A stretch of 11,020 nt of DNA from Oscillospiraceae bacterium (lineage in GTDB: Bacteria; Bacillota; Clostridia; Oscillospirales; Ruminococcaceae), in assembly GCA_015067125.1 (NCBI GenBank), contig SVNB01000061.1, forward strand, positions 1 through 11,020. The letters run 5' to 3'. Position 1 is the stretch's first letter. Each line of letters starts with the position of its first letter. The notes under the pieces are model-generated. The model had not been told where the DNA came from. It saw nothing but the letters and a program-made list of their open reading frames with translations, and ran no database searches. Positions 1 to 6,219 of the stretch are shown piece by piece. A program made the translations under genes and the position numbers.

Positions 1-1322
1 ATAAGGTCTTCCAAAAGGCCCTTTGCGGCATATCTGTTTGTATTCAGTTCGCTTGTGCAGATAATATCCGGCACGTTTCCGCTGATAATTTCCGTATTAA
101 GCCTTGTAAGACCAAGGGTATAGTCTTCTTCCGTATTGAATTCGGAATAATCCGTCGCAACTATCCTTACGGTATCGCTGTTTCTGTTAAAATCAAGAAT
201 AGCGTTGCGCAGTTCCTGGCTAAGATACATAGCCGCAAGAGTAATGGTCTTCTTTTCCTTCACTTCCTCTGCCGGAACTTTTTCCACCGTTATAAGGCTT
301 GTGGTTCCGTCGCTCCAGGAATTGCTTATAACTTTTACCGTTCCGTCTTCGCCGACGTAAACTCCGTTTACTTCGTCGGAATTTATATCGCATTCCAGCC
401 AGGAAAGAAGTTTTTCTTCCGTTTCTGTTTCAATGTCATAACCAAAAAGGCTTGCCTCGGTGCGGTAAAGAATATCATATCCGCCGCTGCCGGAAGAAAA
501 ATTATACGCGTCCTCTGGAATTTTTATCTTTTCTCCAAAGCCTTTTTTGGCGCTGTCTATAACTTTAAGGGCGTATCCGCCTTCGTCCCACATGGCGGAG
601 GCAACCCTTCCGTCAGAAAGAGCAATAAGCCCGTTGTTGTTTATGTTTTCCATTTTAAAAAGTTCGGTACCGTCTTTTCCGTAAACGTAAATTCCGTTAT
701 ATCCGCCAAGGTACCAGTTTCCGTCCGCGCCAAGTATGGCACTGTCGATATAAGCTTCTGTTTTAACAAGCGGAATTTCCTCTGCTTCCCTGCCGTTTTC
801 ATCAAGTTTAACGGCGCTTACGGTTTCTTCGCTTCCAACGTAATAATCCCAGGCGTTTTCGCTGTTTTCATCAACCCCTGCCGGAAAATTAAAAATATTT
901 CTGGAAACATTTTTTATAAGATACATATTTCCTTCGGCGTCAAAGCAGATATCGCGGTAATCCGTATATTCCATGCTGGCTTCCGTTTTGTTATAAAAAT
1001 CCGGAATCTCCTTCATATCGCTGCCGTCCGCATTGGCGGAATAAAGCCTGCGGGCTGTAAAATAGTTATAAAGCTCTTCGCCTGTGGCTTCGTCAACGGT
1101 TTTTTCGCTTATGTATTCTTCTGTAAGAATATAAAGTTTATCCCCGAATATTTTGCAAAAGCGCAGGCCTTCGTTTTCGTTAGAAAGCTTTATTTCAAAA
1201 TAATCCGTTTTATATGCAAAATCCGGTTTTTCTTCCTCCTGCGGCTTCGAGCACGCGGAAAATGCTGCGAGCATCAGTGTGAGCACGAGCACCAAAGCGG
1301 CAAATCTTTTAAAATTTTTCAT
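1..1322 (-). CDS. Lipoprotein: propeller-like N-terminal region fused to a family 1 extracellular solute-binding domain (3' end outside window)
   Basis: I translated 440 uninterrupted codons from the ATG at 1322 to the left edge, so the C-terminus is missing. The N-terminus is a lipoprotein signal: basic start (MKNFKR), hydrophobic stretch, and a lipobox-like AFSAC with the probable lipidated Cys at residue 24. An acidic linker follows. Residues about 50-350 contain repeated short strands with D-G turns (ANADGSD, DAEGNMYL, LGADGNWYL, VGEDGTVKV), which suggests a beta-propeller. From about residue 357 the pattern changes to KKTITLAAMY, DFNRNSDTVRI and EIISGNVPDIICTSE, typical of the first lobe of family 1 ABC sugar-binding proteins. 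The inferred role is a surface-anchored binding or sensor protein; the ligand is unknown. GAGGAG lies 4 bases before the ATG. yccF ends 15 bases upstream, so the two are probably cotranscribed. No transporter permease is visible beside it. Confidence 0.8.
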   Translation of the reverse strand, partial: MKNFKRFAALVLVLTLMLAAFSACSKPQEEEKPDFAYKTDYFEIKLSNENEGLRFCKIFGDKLYILTEEYISEKTVDEATGEELYNYFTARRLYSANADGSDMKEIPDFYNKTEASMEYTDYRDICFDAEGNMYLIKNVSRNIFNFPAGVDENSENAWDYYVGSEETVSAVKLDENGREAEEIPLVKTEAYIDSAILGADGNWYLGGYNGIYVYGKDGTELFKMENINNNGLIALSDGRVASAMWDEGGYALKVIDSAKKGFGEKIKIPEDAYNFSSGSGGYDILYRTEASLFGYDIETETEEKLLSWLECDINSDEVNGVYVGEDGTVKVISNSWSDGTTSLITVEKVPAEEVKEKKTITLAAMYLSQELRNAILDFNRNSDTVRIVATDYSEFNTEEDYTLGLTRLNTEIISGNVPDIICTSELNTNRYAAKGLLEDL

Positions 1323-1337
1323 TTTACTCTCCTCTTT

Positions 1338-1706
1338 TCATATATGTACTACTTTTGCGCCAAAAGGCATAAGACTTAAAGCGGCATATTTAAAAAACTG
1401 TTTGCCAAAGGGTATTCCCACAATGGTCACGCACCACACAATTCCGCAGATAAGCGAGGTAAGGGCAATTTCCCACCCGAATACGATTATCCAGAGTATA
1501 TTAAAAAGCGTGCTGCCAAAACCCATTCTTTGGTAATCAATTTCTTTTTTAAACGGAGTTATCGCAAGCCTGGCAATTTTAAAACACTGTACCCCGGCGG
1601 GGATCCCAATTATTGTTACGCAAAGCAAAAGCCCCGCAAAGGCCCATTCCAGCCAAAGTAAAAATCCTCCGAACAAAAACCAAAGAACGTTGCCCAATGT
1701 TTTCAT
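1338..1706 (-). CDS. YccF domain-containing small membrane protein (DUF307)
   Basis: This 122-residue protein is almost entirely hydrophobic and is made of two related halves. Each half has a membrane segment followed by a matching signature: CVTIIGIPAGVQCFKIARLA near residue 30 and CVTIVGIPFGKQFFKYAALS near residue 90, each ending in a (T/M)PF turn. This duplicated CVTI-GIP-G pattern identifies the YccF/DUF307 inner-membrane domain, whose biochemical role is not established. I place the start at the ATG at 1706 (MKTLGN), 5 bases after AAAGGTGA. An in-frame GTG three codons earlier sits inside that ribosome binding site and is unlikely to be used. The stop is 15 bases before the lipoprotein gene, suggesting a two-gene operon. 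Confidence 0.85.
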   Translation of the reverse strand: MKTLGNVLWFLFGGFLLWLEWAFAGLLLCVTIIGIPAGVQCFKIARLAITPFKKEIDYQRMGFGSTLFNILWIIVFGWEIALTSLICGIVWCVTIVGIPFGKQFFKYAALSLMPFGAKVVHI

Positions 1707-1769
1707 AAAAATCACCTTTCTTTATATATGGACGCATTTTAAAAGCGCATCTTTCGTTTTTACGGCACC

Positions 1770-1800
1770 AGTATATCATAAAATTTTCCTGTTTTTTCAA
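1770..1800 (-). promoter_or_regulatory. Candidate promoter for yccF and the lipoprotein gene
   Basis: On the minus strand a TATACT -10 box (1775-1770) is preceded by TGA, making an extended -10. TTGAAA (1800-1795) is a -35 match at a 19-base spacing, which is longer than ideal. Transcription would start near 1763, giving a leader of about 57 bases. The call rests on consensus match only. Confidence 0.5.
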
Positions 1801-1891
1801 AAAATCATCAAGTTTAAACAAACCTTAATAAATCGTAAAAATTTTATTCATAATTTCTGCTTCATTTTTTATATGCAAGGTTACATTATTT

Positions 1892-1912
1892 TTGTGGAAA
1901 TGTTTTTCACAA
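1892..1912. promoter_or_regulatory. Inverted repeat over the glmS -35 region, possible operator
   Basis: The left arm TTGTGGAAA (1892-1900) and the right arm TTTTCACAA (1904-1912) are inverted copies matching at 8 of 9 positions, with a 3-base TGT spacer. The repeat covers the place where a -35 box would lie and ends just before the extended -10. This size and symmetry fit a dimeric regulator site. No regulator can be named from this window. Confidence 0.45.
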
Positions 1913-1923
1913 TATGCTATAAT
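1895..1923 (+). promoter_or_regulatory. Candidate glmS promoter with extended -10
   Basis: TATAAT at 1918-1923 is a perfect -10 and is preceded by TGC (1915-1917), an extended -10. The hexamer 17 bases upstream (TGGAAA, 1895-1900) is a poor -35, so the extended -10 probably carries recognition. The predicted start near 1930 leaves a leader of about 37 bases, too short for a glmS ribozyme. The ribosome binding site AAAGGAG (1950-1956) is 10 bases before the ATG. Confidence 0.65.
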
Positions 1924-1966
1924 TATTCTGTAAAACTTTCTTTATTTTGAAAGGAGCGATAAATCC

Positions 1967-3793
1967 ATGTGCGGAATTATCGGATTTACCGGCACTGCGG
2001 AAGCGGCACCGGTTGTTCTTGAAGGATTAAAAAAACTGGAATACCGCGGCTACGATTCCGCCGGTGTTGCCGTTGTTGGCAAAAACGGCCTTGGAATGGT
2101 AAAAGCCTCCGGAAAAATAGAAAATCTCTGCAAAAAAGTGGAAGAATGCGGCGGCGTTTCCGGCACTACCGGCATCGGCCACACCCGCTGGGCAACCCAC
2201 GGCGCCCCAACGGATACCAACGCCCACCCGCATATGAGCGAGGACGGCCGCTTTGCCATAGTACATAACGGCATTATAGAAAACTTTGCGGAACTGCGCG
2301 AAGAACTTATTGCAAAAGGCTGCCATTTTAAAAGCGAAACCGATACCGAAGTTATCGTTCACCTGCTTTCTCTTTATTATAAAGGAGATTTTAAACGCGC
2401 CCTGATGAAAACCGTTGCCCGGCTCGAAGGCAGCTATGCCATCGGTGCGGTCTGCTCCGAATGCCCCGAAAGCATTTTCGTCACCAAAATTTTTAACCCT
2501 ATGATAATCGGCGTCGGCGCCGGAGAAAACTTTTTCGCTTCCGACGTTACCGCCCTTGTTTCTCATACCAAAAACGTAATTTATCTGGAAGATGGCGAAA
2601 TTGCGGAACTTACCCCGGAAGAAATAAAATTCTTTAACGCCGCCGGCAAACCCATAGAAAAAAAGATTTCCCGCGTGGCGTGGGATACCGAAGCGGCAGA
2701 AAAAGGCGGCTACGAGCACTTTATGCTTAAAGAAATAATGGAACAGCCCCATGCGCTTAAATCCGCCATCGAACCCAGAATCAAAAACAAAAAATCCGTT
2801 CTTTCGGAACTTAACCTTTCCGAAGAACAGCTTAAAGGTATAAATCATATCATCATCACCGCCTGCGGTTCCGCATATTATGCAGGCTGCGCAGGAAAAT
2901 ACACCATAGAAAAACTCACCCGTATTCCCGTAACGGTGGAACTTGCCAGCGAACTGCGTTACAGCAGCCCCATTGTTGATGAACACACCCTGCTTATCGT
3001 ATTAAGCCAAAGCGGCGAAACCCTCGATACCATCTGCGCCATGCGCGAACTTAAAGACCGGGGCGTGCATACCGTTGCCATCGTAAACGTAGTGGGTTCC
3101 ACCATCGCAAAGCTTGCAGACAGCGTTATCTATACCTATGCCGGCCCTGAAATCGCCGTCGCCACCACAAAAGGCTATACCACCCAGGTGGCCGTGCTCT
3201 ATCTTTTTGCCGTATATGCCGCAGAAAAAACCGGCCGCATAACCTCCGAGGAAGCGGAAAAACTTACTGCGGAAATTCTTTCCATCCCTTCCGATATTCA
3301 AAGAGCCATCGACCTTAATTCCCACATTGCGGAACTTGCGGAAAAATACCACGATAACTCCTCTCTTTTCTTCATCGGAAGAAACGTGGACTATGCCGTT
3401 GCGCTGGAAGGTTCTCTTAAAATGAAGGAAATTTCCTACCTTCATTCCGAAGCATACGCCGCCGGCGAACTTAAACACGGCACCATCGCCCTTATCAGCG
3501 AAGGCCGCCTTGTTATTGCCATTGCCTGTTACGAAGAACTTTTCGATAAAATGATGAGCAATATCAAGGAGGTAAAAGCCCGCGGAGCCGAAGTTCTTGG
3601 CGTTGCCGCGGAAGATATGAAAAAAATCTTCTCCGAAGCAGATGACGTAATTCTTGTTCCAAAAACCCATCCGCTTTTCTCCGTCCCTTCAGAAATTGTT
3701 CCCCTGCAGATTCTTGCATATTACGTTGCAAAGGCCAACGGCTGCGATATTGATAAACCCCGCAACCTTGCAAAATCCGTAACCGTGGAATAA
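1967..3793 (+). CDS. glmS: Glutamine--fructose-6-phosphate aminotransferase (isomerizing)
   Basis: GlmS converts fructose-6-phosphate and glutamine to glucosamine-6-phosphate and glutamate, the first committed step to UDP-GlcNAc for peptidoglycan. The 608 residues equal the usual family length. The class II glutaminase domain (about 1-220) starts MCGIIGF, so Cys2 becomes the N-terminal nucleophile after Met removal. RWATHG (74-79) and HNG (100-102) complete the glutamine site. Two SIS sugar-isomerase domains follow: ACGSAYYAG (about 299) and SQSGET (347-352) in the first, then EISYLHSEAYAAGELKHG in the second. The C-terminus LAKSVTVE carries the conserved Lys603. No active-site residue appears altered. 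The gene has its own promoter and terminator and is divergent from yccF and convergent with ftsH. AAAGGAG lies 10 bases before the ATG. No glmS ribozyme precedes it, so control in this organism probably differs from Bacillus. Confidence 0.98.
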   Translation: MCGIIGFTGTAEAAPVVLEGLKKLEYRGYDSAGVAVVGKNGLGMVKASGKIENLCKKVEECGGVSGTTGIGHTRWATHGAPTDTNAHPHMSEDGRFAIVHNGIIENFAELREELIAKGCHFKSETDTEVIVHLLSLYYKGDFKRALMKTVARLEGSYAIGAVCSECPESIFVTKIFNPMIIGVGAGENFFASDVTALVSHTKNVIYLEDGEIAELTPEEIKFFNAAGKPIEKKISRVAWDTEAAEKGGYEHFMLKEIMEQPHALKSAIEPRIKNKKSVLSELNLSEEQLKGINHIIITACGSAYYAGCAGKYTIEKLTRIPVTVELASELRYSSPIVDEHTLLIVLSQSGETLDTICAMRELKDRGVHTVAIVNVVGSTIAKLADSVIYTYAGPEIAVATTKGYTTQVAVLYLFAVYAAEKTGRITSEEAEKLTAEILSIPSDIQRAIDLNSHIAELAEKYHDNSSLFFIGRNVDYAVALEGSLKMKEISYLHSEAYAAGELKHGTIALISEGRLVIAIACYEELFDKMMSNIKEVKARGAEVLGVAAEDMKKIFSEADDVILVPKTHPLFSVPSEIVPLQILAYYVAKANGCDIDKPRNLAKSVTVE

Positions 3794-3825
3794 AGCAAAA
3801 ACTGCCGGATTAATATTCATAAAAC

Positions 3826-3907
3826 AAAAAATCCCGCTGAACAGAGGCACTTCGTAAGGAAGTGCCTCTGTTTTTTTTAATAAGTTTTGCGAACTTCGGA
3901 TTTTGCA
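3826..3907 (+). repeat. Left arm of an inverted repeat bracketing the glmS/ftsH intergenic region
   Basis: AAAAAATCCCGCTGA (3826-3840) recurs exactly, inverted, at 4210-4224. After it come, in the same order as in the other arm, a hairpin with CTTC/GAAG at the top of its stem, a T-run, and TTCGGATTTTGCA (3895-3907), which matches the other arm's TTCGGATAGTGCA at 11 of 13 bases. The arm overlaps the glmS terminator. Confidence 0.6.
3842..3878 (+). terminator. Intrinsic terminator of glmS
   Basis: The perfect 12-bp stem CAGAGGCACTTC (3842-3853) / GAAGTGCCTCTG (3859-3870), with a 5-base loop, is followed directly by eight T residues (3871-3878). It begins 48 bases after the glmS stop. No T-run sits directly against the stem on the minus strand, so it should act mainly on plus-strand transcription. 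Confidence 0.95.
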
Positions 3908-4173
3908 CCAAAATCCACAAATTAAAATGTATGGGCGGATATTATCCGCCCGCTCAGCCAATGTTTCTGCCTCCTCGGAGGAGGAGGTGTCTGCAAAGCA
4001 GACGGAGGAGGGATAACAAATAACCCGGAGGGCAAATGCACCCCTTGTTAAATGGGGTTGAAACGCACCACCGGTTAAACTATTATTTCTAATCACAACC
4101 GTCGCCGCTCGGGGTCGGCAACAATTTTCATTTTACCTTTTCAGTCCGGTTAAATTTGCACTATCCGAAAAAG
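3879..4173. other. Non-coding intergenic stretch with several hairpins
   Basis: This stretch between the two facing terminators has no credible gene. It holds three perfect or near-perfect hairpins: GGATTTTG/CAAAATCC (3898-3916), GGGCGGAT/ATCCGCCC (3933-3951, 3-base loop) and GTCTGC/GCAGAC (3989-4003). The last is flanked on both sides by GGAGGAGG-type runs (about 3977-3987 and 4004-4011). It also holds the palindrome at 4040-4058 and two CCGGTTAAA copies (4072 and 4146). Similar hairpin-dense GGAGGAGG-type sequence is, from general familiarity, common as dispersed intergenic repeats in gut Clostridia; I cannot confirm copy number here. Confidence 0.6.
4037..4058 (+). repeat. Small palindromic repeat, copy 1 (CCCCTTGTTAAA...GGGG)
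   Basis: TGCA is followed by CCCCTTGTTAAAT and GGGGT; the ends ACCCC (4040-4044) and GGGGT (4054-4058) can pair. The same core, one base shorter, occurs at 6174-6194, and a looser version occurs at 10032-10050. Confidence 0.55.
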
Positions 4174-4224
4174 AAAAAAGGAGTACTTCTTTGCGAAGCA
4201 CTCCAAAAATCAGCGGGATTTTTT
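4157..4224 (-). repeat. Right arm of an inverted repeat bracketing the glmS/ftsH intergenic region
   Basis: Read on the minus strand, this arm has the exact AAAAAATCCCGCTGA (4224-4210), a hairpin with GCTTC/GAAGT at its top, a T-run, and TTCGGATAGTGCA (4169-4157). That is the same order of elements as in the arm at 3826-3907. It overlaps the ftsH terminator. Confidence 0.6.
4174..4204 (-). terminator. Intrinsic terminator of the gdpP-ftsH cluster
   Basis: On the minus strand GGAGTGCTTC (4204-4195) pairs with GAAGTACTCC (4189-4180) in a 10-bp stem with one G-U pair and a 5-base loop, followed by TTTTTTCTTTTT. It is 71 bases after the ftsH TAA at 4276, but only 29 bases after the second in-frame TAA at 4234. 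Confidence 0.92.
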
Positions 4225-4233
4225 ATATTCGTT

Positions 4234-4275
4234 TTATTCTTCTGTCTGTTCTGGTGCTTCCTCTGCGGGCGCTTC
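4234..4275 (-). other. Thirteen-codon in-frame continuation of ftsH beyond its stop
   Basis: Directly after the ftsH TAA (4278-4276) the same frame continues GAA GCG CCC ... as EAPAEEAPEQTEE and ends at TAA (4236-4234). The residues are the same acidic/Ala/Pro mixture as the annotated C-terminus (AVEEPETAAPVL). This looks like the original FtsH tail cut off by a nonsense change, or a read-through extension. It is too short to be a gene and has no start of its own. Confidence 0.65.
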
Positions 4276-6150
4276 TTACAAAACAGGTGCTGCGGTTTCC
4301 GGTTCTTCAACAGCGGGTTTGGGGTTCATAATATCCTCAAATTCCTTACCGGTAACTTTTTCTTTTTCCATAAGAACAGCCGCAACCGCATCAAGCTTAT
4401 CCCTGTGCTCATTAAGAATGGATTCCGTCCTTTCATAGGCTTCGTCCACAAGTCTTCTGATTTCGCTGTCGATATCGGAAGCGATATCATCGGAATAATG
4501 CTTGTTCTGTCCGTAATCTCTGCCAAGGAAAACCTCGTTTTCGTCAGAACCGTAAACGATGGGGCCAAGCTTTTCGCTGAATCCATAGCGTGTTACCATG
4601 TTTCTTGCAATTCTGGTGGCTCTTTCAAGGTCGTTGGAAGCACCGGTGGAAATATCACCCAGAACGATTGCCTCCGCAACGCGGCCGCCAAGAAGGGTGC
4701 AAAGCTCTTCTTCCATATAGCGTTTGGTCACATAGTTTCTGTCCTCTACGGGAAGGCTCATGGTATAACCGCCCGCATAGCCGCGGGGTACAATGGAAAT
4801 TTCGTGTACCGGATCCTGCGTTTCGCAGAAATAGGTAACCACCGCATGGCCTGCTTCGTGATAAGAAGTAAGGCGTTTATCTTTTTCGTTTACCTTTTTG
4901 GATTTCTTTTCCGGGCCGGCAACCACTTTGATGGTGGCTTCTTCGATTTCCTTCATGGTGATGGCTTTCTTTTTGCGTCTTGCCGCAAGAAGGGCCGCCT
5001 CGTTCGCAAGGTTTTCAAGCTCCGCTCCGGTAAATCCGGCGGTGGATTTTGCAATCACGCCAAGATCAACGTCCGGGCCAAGGGGTTTGTTTTTGGTGTG
5101 GATTTTAAGAATAGCTTCGCGACCTTCAACGTCCGGCGCACCTACAACAATCTGGCGGTCAAAACGTCCGGGACGCAGAAGCGCCGGGTCAAGAATATCC
5201 GCGCGGTTGGTCGCCGCCATAACGATAATTCCGGTGTTGTTGCCAAAACCGTCCATCTCTACAAGCAGCTGGTTAAGGGTCTGTTCGCGCTCGTCGTGTC
5301 CGCCGCCAAGGCCTGCGCCTCTGTGGCGGCCCACTGCATCAATTTCATCTATAAAGATAATTGCCGGAGCATTTTTCTTTGCTTCTCCAAAAAGGTCGCG
5401 AACACGGCTTGCGCCGACGCCGACAAACATTTCCACAAAGTCGGAACCGGAAATGGAAAAGAACGGTACGCCTGCTTCGCCGGCAACGGCTCTTGCCAAA
5501 AGGGTTTTACCGGTACCGGGCTGACCCATAAGCAAAACGCCTTTGGGAATTCTTGCACCCAAAGCGTTGAACTGGTTCGGGTGTTTAAGAAACTCAACAA
5601 TTTCTTCAAGCTCTTCTTTTTCTTCGGTACAGCCCGCAACGTCCGCAAAGGTGGTGGGTTTGTTGCCGTTTTTGTCCTTATATTTTGCCTTGGCAAAATC
5701 CATCACTTTTCCGCCGCCGCCCTGCTGGCGCATCATAAAGAACCAGAAAACCGCCATTGCTCCGATAAGCAGCAAAGTGGGAAGCATTGCTACCCACCAG
5801 GGTGTTTCTTTAATCGGCAGATAGTCCGGCTGCATTTGTGTTGCGGAATATCCGTTCTGTTCGTTGATGATATCTATATCTCCAAGAAATACAGAAACGT
5901 TCGGAACGGTATATTCGATTGTTTCGCCTTTTTCTTTGCCTTCTTCCGGCTTTTTAACAAGTTTAAGGTCGCCGGTGCCAAGGTCAAGGGTATAGCTTTC
6001 TACCTCGCCTTTTTCAAACATTCCAAGCACTTCGTAATATTTAAGCGGAACAACCTCTTCCTTGTTCATGGTAAACATAAGGGAAGTAAGGAACAAAAGC
6101 AATACAAGTGCCGCAACGTATGAAATTATTGTTTTTACTTTGTTGTTCAA
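4276..6150 (-). CDS. ftsH: ATP-dependent zinc metalloprotease FtsH
   Basis: FtsH is a hexameric membrane AAA+ protease that pulls out and degrades membrane and short-lived cytoplasmic proteins. The 624 residues are of normal length. In order: membrane segment (about 8-27), extracytoplasmic domain (about 28-115), second membrane segment (about 118-140), AAA module, and M41 peptidase. Visible motifs are Walker A GQPGTGKT (209-216), pore FVG (242-244), Walker B IIFIDEID (264-271), RPGRFDR arginine-finger region (326-332), zinc site HEAGH (431-435) and the probable third ligand Asp507 in SNDLERAT. Walker A has Gln where GPPGTGKT is usual; this position is variable in P-loops, so activity is expected. 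The start is TTG, 8 bases after GGAG; no nearby ATG fits. It is last in the cluster, 69 bases after hpt. The same frame continues after the stop as an acidic tail. Confidence 0.97.
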   Translation of the reverse strand: MNNKVKTIISYVAALVLLLFLTSLMFTMNKEEVVPLKYYEVLGMFEKGEVESYTLDLGTGDLKLVKKPEEGKEKGETIEYTVPNVSVFLGDIDIINEQNGYSATQMQPDYLPIKETPWWVAMLPTLLLIGAMAVFWFFMMRQQGGGGKVMDFAKAKYKDKNGNKPTTFADVAGCTEEKEELEEIVEFLKHPNQFNALGARIPKGVLLMGQPGTGKTLLARAVAGEAGVPFFSISGSDFVEMFVGVGASRVRDLFGEAKKNAPAIIFIDEIDAVGRHRGAGLGGGHDEREQTLNQLLVEMDGFGNNTGIIVMAATNRADILDPALLRPGRFDRQIVVGAPDVEGREAILKIHTKNKPLGPDVDLGVIAKSTAGFTGAELENLANEAALLAARRKKKAITMKEIEEATIKVVAGPEKKSKKVNEKDKRLTSYHEAGHAVVTYFCETQDPVHEISIVPRGYAGGYTMSLPVEDRNYVTKRYMEEELCTLLGGRVAEAIVLGDISTGASNDLERATRIARNMVTRYGFSEKLGPIVYGSDENEVFLGRDYGQNKHYSDDIASDIDSEIRRLVDEAYERTESILNEHRDKLDAVAAVLMEKEKVTGKEFEDIMNPKPAVEEPETAAPVL

Positions 6151-6159
6151 AAAATCAAC

Positions 6160-6219
6160 TCCGGTTAAAAATTTGCGCCCCTTGTTAAAGGGGTATTTAT
6201 TTTTTTGCCTTACGGCAAA
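6160..6219. repeat. Two hairpins in the hpt-ftsH gap, including palindrome copy 2
   Basis: CCCCTT (6178-6183) and AAGGGG (6188-6193) form a perfect 6-bp stem with GTTA loop; this is the better copy of the palindrome at 4037-4058. TTTGCC (6204-6209) and GGCAAA (6214-6219) form a second stem directly beside the hpt stop. Neither is followed by a T-run on the minus strand, so they should not terminate cluster transcription. They could affect mRNA processing or stability. TCCGGTTAAAAATTTGCG (6160-6177) resembles 4145-4160, and its complement supplies the ftsH ribosome binding site. Confidence 0.6.

Noticed and set aside
1579..1821. An 80-codon minus-strand frame overlapping the yccF start
   Set aside because: It covers the yccF promoter and yccF itself in another frame, with no recognisable features.
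1707..1966. A glmS ribozyme or other riboswitch in the divergent gap
   Set aside because: The apparent glmS promoter leaves too little leader, and I see no conserved ribozyme core or long helical structure in plus orientation.
2027..2986. A 319-codon minus-strand open frame opposite glmS
   Set aside because: It is a Phe/Gly-rich antisense shadow of glmS codons. glmS is intact and clearly the coding strand.
3898..4060. A CRISPR array or attachment site
   Set aside because: The hairpins differ from one another, spacing is irregular, and no repeat-spacer pattern, integrase or tRNA gene is present.
3689..4096. A 135-codon minus-strand open frame spanning the glmS end and the intergenic hairpins
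   Set aside because: It would read through the glmS terminator hairpin and the intergenic repeats, and shows no domain and no credible ribosome binding site.
4156..6123. A 655-codon plus-strand open frame opposite ftsH
   Set aside because: It is antisense to a complete, motif-perfect ftsH. Its translation is rich in Phe, Arg and Lys with no family signature, and it has no proper start context. It arises from codon bias in ftsH.
6178..6219. A terminator between hpt and ftsH
   Set aside because: The two hairpins have no T-run after them on the minus strand, and ftsH has no obvious promoter of its own in the gap, so read-through is expected.
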